Shown piece after piece: positions 36,032-45,808 of a stretch of DNA of 64,000 nt (its first letter is position 1; every line of letters starts with the position of its first letter). The position numbers and the translations under genes were made by a program. The notes under the pieces were generated by a model, which was not told the DNA's origin, ran no database searches, and saw only the letters and a program-made list of their open reading frames with translations. Source of the stretch: Candidatus Zhuqueibacterota bacterium (lineage in GTDB: Bacteria > Zhuqueibacterota > Zhuqueibacteria > Oceanimicrobiales > Oceanimicrobiaceae); the NCBI GenBank assembly GCA_029261995.1, contig JAJDAF010000026.1, positions 58,298 through 122,297 on the forward strand, in the 5' to 3' direction.

Positions 36032-38359
36032 TTAAAAACTTCGGCCAAACACAAAATGCGGCTTCCAGTCTCCGAATTTCTCTCCTGTTGCAAAATCGAT
36101 ATTGTCAAAGCCATAGGCGTAGTCAAAGCCAATAATGCCAAGCATGGGCATAAAAATCCGCATGCCGACGCCGACGGAACGGCGCAGATCGAAGATATCC
36201 GTTTGATCCAGGCTTGCCCAGGTGTTGCCCGCCTCCGCGAACGCCAGACCAAAAATCGTCGGGTTGGGCGAAATCGGAAAGCGCAGCTCCGTATTGTATT
36301 TGAACATGACTTTTCCGCCGCGGCTGTTTACTGACCCTGACAGAGGATCGTCATAGCCACGCAATGAGATGGAACGCGAGAGTCCTTCTCCGCCCATAAA
36401 AAACAGCTCGAGAAACGGGATGTTCTCCGCGTCGTTGCCAAAGCCTTCTATGTAGCCCGCCTGAAAATTATTGAACAGGACAAAGTTCAGGAATGCCGGC
36501 GTAAACCACTCGTTCTGTAGAACGTGCTTGTGGAAAGCCACGTTCCCGCCCATGGGGCCCCCCGTAATTTCCGTCGAAATTGAGAAACGGGAGCCGCTTG
36601 TCGGGAACTCGGGACGGTCAAGGCTGTTTCTGGAAAAAACCTGGGTCAGGCCACTGGTGGTGAGAGGCCAATTTTGTTCCGCGACCTGCGGGTTGAAATT
36701 GAGAAATGCCTCCGTGAAATTTGTCAGATCCGTTCGGTCGATTCTATAAATCCAGTCTGCGCGGAAAAAGTTATCAGGCCAACGCAACCTGCGACCCAGC
36801 CTGATGGTTGCTCCCTGACTGCGCTGATCATAGCCGATGAAACGGCTGTCGCGCTTGATATCGAAGAAACTCAGGCCAACCAGCGTGGGGGTGTCCATGA
36901 ACCACGGCTCCGTGAAACCAAGCTGAAACGAACGGAAGGCGCGGCCAAAATTCCAGTCGAAACTCAGGGTCTGGCCGTTGCCGAAAAAGTTGTTCATGGT
37001 CACGCCGATGCTGCCGATCAGTTTGTCGCGCTCGCTGAAACCCGCCGACATATTTGCGGTATCAGTAGATTTCTCATCGACCTCCAGCATGATGTCAACT
37101 TCATCATCATTCACCGGCTGTACATCGGGGCGGACATCGCCGAAGTAGTTCAGCGTAAAAATTTCACGCTGACTGCGCATCAGCGCCTCGCGGCTGAATG
37201 TGTCGCCGGGATGAATTCGGAGCGACCGGCGGATGACTTTTTCTTTGGTCTTGGTGTTGCCGGCGATGTGAATCTTGTTTATCTTCACGGCATTGCCTTC
37301 GACAACCCGGAAGTGCACCTGAACAGTATCCTGCCCGAGCGGCTTTTCTTGCGGCGTGATGCCGGCAAAAATGTAGCCTGCGTCGTAGTATAGACTTCCA
37401 ATCTTCTCGAAAACAGCCTTGTCTATCTTTTCTTTGTTGTAAACGTCGCCTTTGGCGAAATCGAGGTATTGGTTGAGAAAATCGGCGGCGTAGAGTTCAT
37501 TGCCCTCCCAGGAAATGTCGCCGAAACGGTAGCGAATTCCGGGCGTGACCCAGATGTCGATAAACATGTCGCGCTTCAACGGCCCATAGTAAATCGAATC
37601 CCTTAGCACTTCGGCATCACGAAAGCCCTCTTTGCGGTAAAACGCGATCAGATTTTTGAGGTCTTCGCTGTATTTCTCCGCGTCGAAATCACCACCGCCG
37701 AAAAATAGAAATCCATTTTCCTCGGTGTCCTTGAGCTGCTTTCTGAGTTGTTTGTTGCTGAAATATTTGTTGCCGTGAAACTTGATGCCCTCTATGACAA
37801 CCTTGTTGCCTTCCTTGATTTTGAATCGCAATATGCGTTTGTGTTTGACAGAGCTTGCACGAGCGGTGGCATCAACCTCCGCCAAGAGGTAACCCTTTTC
37901 TCCATAAAGCTTCTTAATCTTTGTTTCAGCCTTCTTGACAGCTCTTGGCCCCAGGACCTGGCCCTTGTAAAAATCCAGAGCTTTTTCGATGTCTTTCTTC
38001 TTGAGCTTCTTGTTTCCTTCCAGCTCGACTTTGTCGAGGCGCGGATGCTCCTCAACCAGAATGGTCAGAAAAACGGCATCGCCGACCTCTTTGTCGAGAA
38101 TGATCTGAATGTCGGAGAAAAGATTCAGCGCCCAAAGCTGCTTGATCGCCTTCTGAATGTCCTCACCCGTGACTTCAGAGTTCTCCGTCAAACCCGAATT
38201 CAGTTTGATAAAATTGGGGTCGGCAATGTTGCTCCCCGACACAGAAATGGAAGCCACCTTGATGGTTCTGCGTTGGTCGGCCTGACCCTGTACAGTTGCT
38301 ACAGTTGCCAACACGCCCAACACGAAGAAAAGCCCGAATCGCGTCAATTTCATCAACAT
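36032..38359 (-). CDS. bamA: Outer-membrane protein assembly factor BamA
   Basis: 775 residues from the ATG at 38359 with GGAG eight bases before. A signal peptide is followed by five POTRA domains (about 32-445): TIKVASISVSGSNIADPN, PRLDKVELEGNKKLKKKD, VVIEGIKFHGNKYFS, YRFGDISWEGNELYAAD and KINKIHIAGNTKTKEKV. The barrel includes SLRGYDDPLSG, the conserved RGY-type L6 tip near residue 665, and a final strand ending FVFGRSF with the terminal Phe. Known: BamA folds and inserts outer-membrane barrels. It lies between tamB-like and skp genes. Length and domain count are normal. Confidence 0.97.
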   Translation of the reverse strand: MLMKLTRFGLFFVLGVLATVATVQGQADQRRTIKVASISVSGSNIADPNFIKLNSGLTENSEVTGEDIQKAIKQLWALNLFSDIQIILDKEVGDAVFLTILVEEHPRLDKVELEGNKKLKKKDIEKALDFYKGQVLGPRAVKKAETKIKKLYGEKGYLLAEVDATARASSVKHKRILRFKIKEGNKVVIEGIKFHGNKYFSNKQLRKQLKDTEENGFLFFGGGDFDAEKYSEDLKNLIAFYRKEGFRDAEVLRDSIYYGPLKRDMFIDIWVTPGIRYRFGDISWEGNELYAADFLNQYLDFAKGDVYNKEKIDKAVFEKIGSLYYDAGYIFAGITPQEKPLGQDTVQVHFRVVEGNAVKINKIHIAGNTKTKEKVIRRSLRIHPGDTFSREALMRSQREIFTLNYFGDVRPDVQPVNDDEVDIMLEVDEKSTDTANMSAGFSERDKLIGSIGVTMNNFFGNGQTLSFDWNFGRAFRSFQLGFTEPWFMDTPTLVGLSFFDIKRDSRFIGYDQRSQGATIRLGRRLRWPDNFFRADWIYRIDRTDLTNFTEAFLNFNPQVAEQNWPLTTSGLTQVFSRNSLDRPEFPTSGSRFSISTEITGGPMGGNVAFHKHVLQNEWFTPAFLNFVLFNNFQAGYIEGFGNDAENIPFLELFFMGGEGLSRSISLRGYDDPLSGSVNSRGGKVMFKYNTELRFPISPNPTIFGLAFAEAGNTWASLDQTDIFDLRRSVGVGMRIFMPMLGIIGFDYAYGFDNIDFATGEKFGDWKPHFVFGRSF

Positions 38360-38446
38360 CTCTACTGCTCCGTCATGACATACAAAGTATCGAAAATACC
38401 AAAAACTCTTACCAGAATCAAGTCTAAAAAGTTCAAAATAACTTGC

Positions 38447-41400
38447 TTAGAAGGGAAATGAATGGCGTAGCCAAACCTTCTTGTCGTCCTTATGGGTTTC
38501 GAGCAGGGTGTTGTAGTCGTACTCCATCTGCAGCAGCCATTTCGAGTTCAAACGATACTCGAGGCCGAGAATATGCTGCAGGCCGACGCCCTTGTTTTGA
38601 AACTGATAATCAATGCCGGTCTTGATTTCACCGGTGTACAAGACATAGACGTCACCGGGGAGATACTTACCCAGCACGAGCCGGCTGCTGCGCAAAAAGG
38701 CGAGCGACGAGCCTAGCGGTTCGTTGGTAAACTGCGAATCGAGAAAATTCCGTGCAATGGCGTAGCTGAAGCGCACCACATCGAGCTGCAGACTGCGCTC
38801 AAGCTGCCGTTCAAGCGGGCGCATAATGGGGCGGAACAGAAATTTGTCCGTGCTGGTGCCGACCGCCTTGCGAGCTTGATCGTCGATGGTTTCCGACGAA
38901 TAGCCCAGCGTTGCCATAACATCACCCTGCGCCTCGTCAAATCCGGGATACTCGGAAGTCAGCTTGATATTGATCCTGTCCCATCGGCCACTCGACACTT
39001 CCTGGTGGGTGACATCATCGACCGTAAACAGCGTCATGTAAACATCGCTTGGTATGTTGGTCGAGTCCCGGATCACGGTCCAGGCCTTGCCGTAAACGAT
39101 GGGATAGAGCGAAGATCCGATGAACTCGGCGCCAACTTTCTGGACCCGGAAGTTGAGGTCAAGGTACTCAATCTCGCCGCGAGTCGACTCAACCTTACCG
39201 CCAATGGCAAACGTTGAATCCTTGAAGGATCCGCGGAAGTGAAGTTGGCTGCCATTCTTGTCAACTTCCATATTTACGTAGACTCCCGCCGGAAACTGAC
39301 GCACGAAACGAGTGTCCTTAGTCGAAACCGTAGTGACGTCCCAGTTTATGTTGTCGATGATATTCATGACGATCGGGTTGGGCGGACCCGCTTTTTCGTC
39401 AAAAGGAAACATGACGTTGGCGTTGCGCAAGCGGATCTTGCCTCTGACATAGGGTCGCCGCCAGGGACCTGCCACAAAAAACTCTTCGCCGGCGGTGTAT
39501 CCGTCGAACGAGTAATAGCCGAGGTCTCCGCCTTCCATCACGCCTGGGATATTCAGCGGCACGCCATCGTCCGAAGTCTGGATGAACAGCGCACCAAGGT
39601 TCACATCGTCGCCGGCGATCTGCAGATCTTCGTAGACGCCGTGGTTCAGGCTGTCAAGCTGATTGGTGTTTGAGATAGTAAACGACTCGCCGCGGATGGT
39701 CCCGGACAGGTGGCGAATGTCGAGAAAGTAACCGTCTTCCACCACGGCCAGATCGCCTTGCAGATCATCAATCTGCCTGGCGACGCTGCTGAGTTGAAGC
39801 TCCCCGTCGCTAAAACGGAATGCGCTACCGGTGAAGTCCGGTTTTTTGTATTGGCCGGCAAGGTGCAAATCAAGCTCGCCCGCGCTTTGCGAGTCGCCGA
39901 AAATTTCAGCTAGATCGGGTAGGACGGCAAGAAAGTTGCCCTCGCCGGAAAGGTCAAGGTTGAAGGTGGGCACGTCTTTGAACGGCAAGTAGGTTTGGCC
40001 AGCGAGGCTGTACTCATTGCCCTTCCTGACAACTGCGTGGCCAACGTTCAAACCTGTTGGCGACAGATAAGACCCATTTGCGTTTTCTTCGTCGCCAAAG
40101 TCGAGTTCGATTTCATCGAAGTTGAACTGCAGAATTTTGGCGTTGTGAACAAAGACATTTCCAAAAAGCGGAACATTGGGTAGTTTGCCGCTCGCACGAA
40201 TCTGAATGATGGCATCCCCGGAAACGATGTCAGGCTTGTCTGCCGCAACCTCGAGAACATCTTCGACCTTCAGCCCGGTGGCCGCGGCTGTCAGGGAAAC
40301 GACCTCATCAGCGGGATGATACTCTCCTTCGGACACAATATTCAGCCCGGCCGGACCCTGTAACGAAAACTTGGAAATCTTGACCTTCGACGAAAGAAAC
40401 TCAAAATCCAGCTCGCCTCGAAGCGGCCCGACATCACCCACAAAACCATCCAAGAGCCAGAGGTTGCCCGCGTAAAGGGGCAAGTCTGAGCCATTGTTCA
40501 GAATAACCTGGCCATAGATATCGCCGGAATAAATTTGGGTGGTCTCTTTACCCAGAACGGTGAGCAAGAGCGCCAGACTCATCCCCGAGACCGAAAACTT
40601 GCCATTCGGGCGAGCGCCGGAGCCGGACATATCAAAAGAGCCCGTCAACCACTCGCCAATTTCCAAGTCCGAAAGCCGGAGCGACGAAGGCGTCCAGTCA
40701 ACAGCAAAACTACCGTCGGCGCGTTGGTCTGTGTTCGGCAAGAGAACGACACTGCCCTGCAGATTGCCGTCCCCGTTTCGCACCGAAGATCGCGTTGTGA
40801 GCTGAACAACCTTCTCATAATTCGACCTGCGAAAACCATCAACTTTGACCCGCAAATCCGCAACAGGGCCATCAGCTGAGATATTCAGGTTGTAGCGGTC
40901 ACGCAAGAAGCCAAGCTTTGAGTCGTTCAAAAAGGCAAACAGACGCTGAAAATTCGTCGCTTCCACACTGTAGTGGCGTTGGGCAAAAATATCGTCGATG
41001 CTGACATTGAGATGGAAGTCATCGGGCGCCAATGCAGTCAGAAGCAAGGAAGACTGACTGTAGGTGAAGGAACCGTCCAGTAACAATGATTCTTCGCCAT
41101 CCCTCACAAATCTTAAATTATACTCGCCGCTGCTAACCGGATCGACGACCGAGCCGAAAACTTTGACCCGCGATTCTCCAAAGCAACTGTCGGTAGAAGT
41201 GAAACCAAGGTTGAGCAGGTCATTGGTGAAGTCACCCTTCAGCTCAAGGCTAAAGTCTACTGGGCGTTCGGGAACGCTAAAATCGATGCTGCCTTCTCCG
41301 TCAAAGCGGGCCTGGTCCAAGTTGCCGGTTATGGTCGTGAACCGCAGATTGGCATCATCCAAACCGAATTCGATGTTGAGGTCGCTGAACATCTTGTTGT

Positions 41401-42556
41401 AGAACATCAAGCTGTCCGAAGTCAGCAGGCCTTCGATACGGGGATTGGAAAACTTGTCGGTCACAGAGACATGGGCCGCGGTCAATCCCCTGAAAGGCAG
41501 TTTCTTCTCGGGTAGAAACTGGTCGAGGAAGGGCTCCACGTCGAACCGCTCCGAGCTTAACTGCAGGTCGAACTCGGGGTCGATGATGTTTTTTATAGTG
41601 CCTGAAATGTGGGTAAGAGAACCATTCACCCTCTGCGAGGCGTTTTGGATCTCCAGATTCCAGTCCTTAATTTCCGCTTCGAGATTTATTTCTTCAAGAT
41701 AAAGATGTTCTGGCGAGACTTTCACTGCGCCATCTTTGATCTGCAGCGAACCTTCGATGTCGAAACCGCGTGTCGGCTCAACTCGCTCCGTAATTGTGAA
41801 GTGGCCAGCGACGTTGCCGGATAGCAAGTCGTAGTAGTCGGGCAGGAAGAACGAGGCCTCGTCGCCAGGTTCGTAGTCGTGCAAATCGATGTTGATGTAG
41901 TCCACACCGCCCCTTTTCAGGTCAAGCTGGCCGTACAGCACCAAGTTGTAGATATCAGTGTTGAACAGATTGCCTGCCAGCCTGAGCCACGCACCGCCGT
42001 TATCATCCGTATACGCCCAGCCGTTAACGCGTTTGGCCAGCCGGAGTTGTTCCTGCGACACGGTATTTTGAAAGGCTATCTCTCCTTCAGAGATTGTGAT
42101 GCGCTTGATATAATCATACTTCTTAATGATGGAGCGATAGACCTTTTCAGCCTCGGAGGATAATATCAGCGAAAGATCGATATCTCTGGGGTCGGAGGTA
42201 CCCGGGTCGTAAAGCAGGGTGAGACGCGGCCGGAAAACCGTAACTTCGTCGGTGGTTTTTTCCGGTGACGGACTGCCTTTGATGAGACTGCCTATGCTGT
42301 AGCCGAGCTGCAGCTCATCGATTTCAACCTTGTACGGGGCGTCGTCAAAGCCGATGCTCAGGCCCTGCAGGTTGACTGAGCCAAATCCGAGACGAATATC
42401 GTCGATGGTGACCTGTTCGCCTGCGACCGCACGGATCTTGCTAAGCATAACCTGCTTGAATCCGTCATTGATCATGAACAGATTCGAGCCGCTGTAGAGA
42501 ATAAACAGCAGAAAAAAGAGGATAAAAACGATTGTCAGAATCGCTTTGCGAATCAT
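38447..42556 (-). CDS. TamB-like translocation/assembly (AsmA-like) protein
   Basis: 1,369 residues. One N-terminal signal-anchor helix (ILTIVFILFFLLFILYSGSN) is followed by about 1,000 residues of repeated beta-strand pairs of the AsmA/TamB bridge type, such as GSVNLQGLSIGFDDAPYKVE. The C-terminal DUF490 block contains RNANVMFPFDE, GGKVESTRGEIEYLDLNF and LTSEYPGFDEAQGDVMATLG. The terminal Phe is typical. Known: TamB-type proteins span the periplasm and help barrel assembly (with TamA/BamA) or carry phospholipids to the outer membrane. Adjacent to bamA without a tamA, it probably works with BamA, as proposed for many non-proteobacteria. Confidence 0.92.
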   Translation of the reverse strand: MIRKAILTIVFILFFLLFILYSGSNLFMINDGFKQVMLSKIRAVAGEQVTIDDIRLGFGSVNLQGLSIGFDDAPYKVEIDELQLGYSIGSLIKGSPSPEKTTDEVTVFRPRLTLLYDPGTSDPRDIDLSLILSSEAEKVYRSIIKKYDYIKRITISEGEIAFQNTVSQEQLRLAKRVNGWAYTDDNGGAWLRLAGNLFNTDIYNLVLYGQLDLKRGGVDYINIDLHDYEPGDEASFFLPDYYDLLSGNVAGHFTITERVEPTRGFDIEGSLQIKDGAVKVSPEHLYLEEINLEAEIKDWNLEIQNASQRVNGSLTHISGTIKNIIDPEFDLQLSSERFDVEPFLDQFLPEKKLPFRGLTAAHVSVTDKFSNPRIEGLLTSDSLMFYNKMFSDLNIEFGLDDANLRFTTITGNLDQARFDGEGSIDFSVPERPVDFSLELKGDFTNDLLNLGFTSTDSCFGESRVKVFGSVVDPVSSGEYNLRFVRDGEESLLLDGSFTYSQSSLLLTALAPDDFHLNVSIDDIFAQRHYSVEATNFQRLFAFLNDSKLGFLRDRYNLNISADGPVADLRVKVDGFRRSNYEKVVQLTTRSSVRNGDGNLQGSVVLLPNTDQRADGSFAVDWTPSSLRLSDLEIGEWLTGSFDMSGSGARPNGKFSVSGMSLALLLTVLGKETTQIYSGDIYGQVILNNGSDLPLYAGNLWLLDGFVGDVGPLRGELDFEFLSSKVKISKFSLQGPAGLNIVSEGEYHPADEVVSLTAAATGLKVEDVLEVAADKPDIVSGDAIIQIRASGKLPNVPLFGNVFVHNAKILQFNFDEIELDFGDEENANGSYLSPTGLNVGHAVVRKGNEYSLAGQTYLPFKDVPTFNLDLSGEGNFLAVLPDLAEIFGDSQSAGELDLHLAGQYKKPDFTGSAFRFSDGELQLSSVARQIDDLQGDLAVVEDGYFLDIRHLSGTIRGESFTISNTNQLDSLNHGVYEDLQIAGDDVNLGALFIQTSDDGVPLNIPGVMEGGDLGYYSFDGYTAGEEFFVAGPWRRPYVRGKIRLRNANVMFPFDEKAGPPNPIVMNIIDNINWDVTTVSTKDTRFVRQFPAGVYVNMEVDKNGSQLHFRGSFKDSTFAIGGKVESTRGEIEYLDLNFRVQKVGAEFIGSSLYPIVYGKAWTVIRDSTNIPSDVYMTLFTVDDVTHQEVSSGRWDRINIKLTSEYPGFDEAQGDVMATLGYSSETIDDQARKAVGTSTDKFLFRPIMRPLERQLERSLQLDVVRFSYAIARNFLDSQFTNEPLGSSLAFLRSSRLVLGKYLPGDVYVLYTGEIKTGIDYQFQNKGVGLQHILGLEYRLNSKWLLQMEYDYNTLLETHKDDKKVWLRHSFPF

Positions 42557-42648
42557 GGTCTTAATACACTACTTCAGTCGCCACAGAACATGTGTGTCGG
42601 TCTTCCCTGACACAAGCCAATTAATTATTGGCAAGCCTCGGAGAGAAT

Positions 42649-43413
42649 CTAATCATTCGCAAGTTTGACTTGCTCACTCACTTTTCCAAATCTTCGTTCC
42701 CGATTCTGAAACGAAGCTACAGCCGTAAGAAACGCTTGCCGCCGGAAGTCTGGCCAAAGCAGGTCCGAGACGTAGATCTCGGTGTAAGCAAGTTGCCACA
42801 ACAAAAAGTTGCTGATTCTCAACTCACCGCTGGTCCTGATAAGCAAGTCCGGATCCGGGATGTTCGCCGTATTCAGGCTTTGCGAAACGGTGTCCTCATC
42901 GATGTTCTCCGGGCTAAGTTCACCTGAAAGCACTCGCTGCGCAATATGCCTGGTGGCGTCCGTGATCTCCCGACGACTGCTGTAACTGAGAGCGAGATTC
43001 AAGGTTAGCCCGGTATTCTTCTTCAACAGGCGCATGGCGCCTTCCATTCCTTTCCTGGCCGCGAGTGGCAGATCCTTCAAGTTGCCAATCACCTGCAGGC
43101 GCACGTTGTTCTTGTTGAGATCAGAGACTTCCGTTCGGATTGTCTTCAGCAGCAATCTCATTAGAGCCGAAACTTCGCTCGCCGGCCGGCTCCAGTTCTC
43201 CGTTGAAAAAGTATAAAGAGTCAGATACCTGACATCGATTTCTCCCGCTGCTCGCACAACCTCCCGCACCGAATTAATCCCCTCGCCGTGCCCGGCCACC
43301 CTGGCCAGACCACGCCCGCGGGCCCACCGCCCATTGCCATCCATGATCACGGCAACATGCGCGGGAATATTGCCGTTCTCCAAAATCTGTTGTTTCAGTT
43401 GCTCACAATCCAT
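42649..43413 (-). CDS. uppS: Isoprenyl transferase (undecaprenyl diphosphate synthase)
   Basis: 254 residues. HVAVIMDGNGRWARGRGL (19-36) holds the catalytic Asp25. GHGEGINSVREVVRAAGEID, YTFSTENWSRPASEV, LSYSSRREITDATR, PDPDLLIRTSGELRISNFL and YTEIYVSDLLWPDF are all family motifs. Known: UppS condenses eight IPP units onto FPP to make the C55 carrier for peptidoglycan and O-antigen. It is the head of the minus-strand envelope block and is divergent from the OmpA-like gene. A cdsA gene, which usually follows, is missing. Confidence 0.97.
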   Translation of the reverse strand: MDCEQLKQQILENGNIPAHVAVIMDGNGRWARGRGLARVAGHGEGINSVREVVRAAGEIDVRYLTLYTFSTENWSRPASEVSALMRLLLKTIRTEVSDLNKNNVRLQVIGNLKDLPLAARKGMEGAMRLLKKNTGLTLNLALSYSSRREITDATRHIAQRVLSGELSPENIDEDTVSQSLNTANIPDPDLLIRTSGELRISNFLLWQLAYTEIYVSDLLWPDFRRQAFLTAVASFQNRERRFGKVSEQVKLAND

Positions 43414-43587
43414 GAGCGCTTCGTCCTCAGTCGTTCAGTTCGGTTCAAAGGAACATGCAAATTAGCCGAAAATAGCCAGAAAGTCAAGCGAAACATACTG
43501 CAGGCAAACCCACGCCAGACACAAACAATTACATCCAATCAGGGCCCGAAAGGTTCCATGGGAGCAGGTTGTGCCGCATCTTTTCCC

Positions 43588-43616
43588 TTGACAAAACTGA
43601 CTATTTTGTTTAACAT
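43588..43616 (+). promoter_or_regulatory. Sigma-70-type promoter for the OmpA-like gene
   Basis: Consensus TTGACA (43588-43593), a 17-bp spacer, and TAACAT (43611-43616). The start codon at 43653 gives a leader of about 30 bases. Confidence 0.65.
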
Positions 43617-43652
43617 CCTCGGTTATCACTAAGAATAGCCAGCGAGGTAACC

Positions 43653-45137
43653 ATGAACATGGATAAAAGGACATCGTTGATCGCATCTGCAAGCAGGGTT
43701 GCGCTCATCTTGCTTCTTGCGGTTTCGGTCACCAACGCACAAAACCAGAGCCAGTTGAAGGAAACTCTGTTCAGCGAAACCGACAAGTTGCTCGCCAACG
43801 TGCAGGCGGAACAAGCCAATCTGTTCTCGCCGTCCACATACAAAAGCGCCATGACGAAGTATTACGAGGCAGCAAAGGACTTCCAAAAAGGAAAGCAGCT
43901 CAATAACATCCAGAAGAAGCTTTCCGAAGTCAGGGTTAACCTCACCCGGTGCCTGGAATCCGCTCGAATCGGCAATGTCACGTTCGGCACCACACTCAAA
44001 GCCAGGGAGGACGCGCTGAAGGCGAATGCGCCGGAATACACTCCGGAGCTTTATAATCGAGCCGAGGCTTCTTTTATTTCGGCGGCCAAGCGGTTGGAGC
44101 GCAATGACATCAAGGCTGCCAAGAAAAAAGTCCCTGAGATCGACAATCTGTACCGGCAAGCCGAGCTAAATGCGATAAAAGTCAGCATCATTGGTACTGT
44201 TAGAAACCTCATCCGCGAGGCAAAAGATGTTGAAGCAGACGAATACACGCCCATCACCTACGCCAATGCCGTGAAACTGCTGAGCGAAGCTGAGGCGATT
44301 CTCAACAGCAACCGGCGCTCGGAATCAGGCGCGAAAGAAAAGGCAGAGCAGGCCGAAATCGAGGCCAAGCACGCTGTCACACTGACACGCCAAATTAAAC
44401 GACTGAAAAAGAACGAGAAGGAATGGGAGAATTTCGTTCTCGATCGCGAGGTGATTATCGAAGATATCGCGGTCCAACTCGGGTTTGAGGCGCATTTCGA
44501 TGAAGGCCTTGACAAGCCCCTGAACGGCATCCTGAACATCGCGAAGAGCCTGCAGATCGAGAAACGCGAGCTGTTGCAGGAGGTGCAGGAAAAGGATTCT
44601 GAAATCCAGAGCCTGACTGAGGACCTAAAGACTTATCGCGAGAAGGAACAAGGGTTGCAGGCCGAGCTGAGAGAAAAACAGTACAAACTCGAAATGAAGC
44701 GGCGGCGCGAAGAACGTATCAAGGCCGTCGAAGGTATGTTCACCAGCCAGGACGCCGTCGTTCTCCGAAAAGGAGATGATCTGATCATCCGCTTGATCGG
44801 CCTGACCTTCCCTTCTGGCAAATCGACGATCCGACCCGAATTTTTCAGTCTTCTGACTACTGTTCAGCGCGCCATCCGAAAATTTCCGAACCCCCCGATC
44901 ACTATCGAGGGGCACACCGACGCCATTGGAGATGACCGCTATAACGAGAATCTCTCCTACGAGCGCGCGATAGCGGTGAAACAATACTTGCTGGCAAACA
45001 TGGGGCTCGATGAAAGCCGCATCACAGCGCTGGGCTACGGAGAATCCAAACCGATTGCAAGCAACGAATCGGGTCAAGGACGGGCCAAAAATCGACGAAT
45101 AGACATTGTGATCACGTTTAGTCAGGAATCTTTGTAG
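43653..45137 (+). CDS. OmpA-family protein with long helical periplasmic domain
   Basis: 494 residues; a second ATG at 43659 is possible. The signal peptide (VALILLLAVSVTNA) precedes QNQSQL. Residues about 30-360 are strongly helical and charged, with repeated EYTPELYNRAEASF- and EYTPITYANAVKLL-type units (a DUF4398-like helical array) and a coiled coil (LQEVQEKDSEIQSLTEDLKT). The OmpA C-domain (about 375-490) has GLTFPSGKSTIRPEF, ITIEGHTDAIGDD with the peptidoglycan-binding Asp, and RITALGYGESKPIASN. Known: OmpA-C domains bind diaminopimelate in peptidoglycan. The protein probably links envelope layers. Confidence 0.92.
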   Translation: MNMDKRTSLIASASRVALILLLAVSVTNAQNQSQLKETLFSETDKLLANVQAEQANLFSPSTYKSAMTKYYEAAKDFQKGKQLNNIQKKLSEVRVNLTRCLESARIGNVTFGTTLKAREDALKANAPEYTPELYNRAEASFISAAKRLERNDIKAAKKKVPEIDNLYRQAELNAIKVSIIGTVRNLIREAKDVEADEYTPITYANAVKLLSEAEAILNSNRRSESGAKEKAEQAEIEAKHAVTLTRQIKRLKKNEKEWENFVLDREVIIEDIAVQLGFEAHFDEGLDKPLNGILNIAKSLQIEKRELLQEVQEKDSEIQSLTEDLKTYREKEQGLQAELREKQYKLEMKRRREERIKAVEGMFTSQDAVVLRKGDDLIIRLIGLTFPSGKSTIRPEFFSLLTTVQRAIRKFPNPPITIEGHTDAIGDDRYNENLSYERAIAVKQYLLANMGLDESRITALGYGESKPIASNESGQGRAKNRRIDIVITFSQESL

Positions 45138-45217
45138 CAAAAAAAGCGTTTGCTTTTGTATCGAGAAATTGCTAAATGATTCCATCGTTCACTTGGTCGA
45201 AATGTCGAGGTATGAGC

Positions 45218-45739
45218 ATGAGATGTAAAGTTTTAGCCCTTGTGGCAAGTTCAGCGCTGCTTTTCCCCGTACTCCTTTTGGGGCAGATGAAAAACGACAC
45301 CCAGGTCAACATGGCGCGGGCGCTGACCAAGCCAAAGATAGAAAACGTCGTCAGCCTTCTCGGACTCGACCCGAGCAAGTTTTCCATGAACCACAGCTAC
45401 TCTTTTTCGGCTGGCACCACGGGTGGCGAAAGCTTCAACATGGGGCTCTATCTCAACACGATGAAATACAGACTATCCGGTCCGCTCACTCTGCATTTGC
45501 AGCTTGGCATTCAACACAGCCCGCTCGGGCAGCGTAGCGACCTGCGGACTTCCGGCAGTGACGTGTTTGTCTCCAGTGCCGGCATGGAGTTCAAACCCAG
45601 CGACAACCTCAAACTGCAGCTGCAATTCAGCCAGCGGCCAAACGCGTATTACTTCTATAATCCTGCGTTCCAGGACCCCATCTCCAGAAACCGGGCCTGG
45701 TTTGACAACAAAGACGAAAAACAGCAAGACGAACAATAG
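45218..45739 (+). CDS. Exported protein of unknown function
   Basis: 173 residues from the ATG at 45218, placed six bases after GAGGT; earlier in-frame starts overlap that site. The signal peptide is MRCKVLALVASSALLFPVLLLGQ. The mature part has amphipathic strands (MGLYLNTMKYRLSGPLTLHL, VFVSSAGMEFKPSDNLKLQL) and a charged tail (DNKDEKQQDEQ). I do not recognise the family. The strand pattern suggests a small barrel or a periplasmic beta-protein. It follows the OmpA-like gene by about 80 bp and is ended by a strong terminator, so the two may form a unit. Confidence 0.75.
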   Translation: MRCKVLALVASSALLFPVLLLGQMKNDTQVNMARALTKPKIENVVSLLGLDPSKFSMNHSYSFSAGTTGGESFNMGLYLNTMKYRLSGPLTLHLQLGIQHSPLGQRSDLRTSGSDVFVSSAGMEFKPSDNLKLQLQFSQRPNAYYFYNPAFQDPISRNRAWFDNKDEKQQDEQ

Positions 45740-45747
45740 CGGATCTA

Positions 45748-45775
45748 GACCGGCGCCCCCCTGCCGGTCTTTTTT
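45748..45775 (+). terminator. Strong rho-independent terminator
   Basis: GACCGGC (45748-45754) and GCCGGTC (45763-45769) form a perfect GC-rich 7-bp stem with an 8-base loop, immediately followed by six T's (45770-45775). It lies 9 bases after the stop of the exported protein gene. Confidence 0.9.
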
Positions 45776-45808
45776 GCACCCTGACACGGGGGGAAATCGA
45801 GGAGGAGG

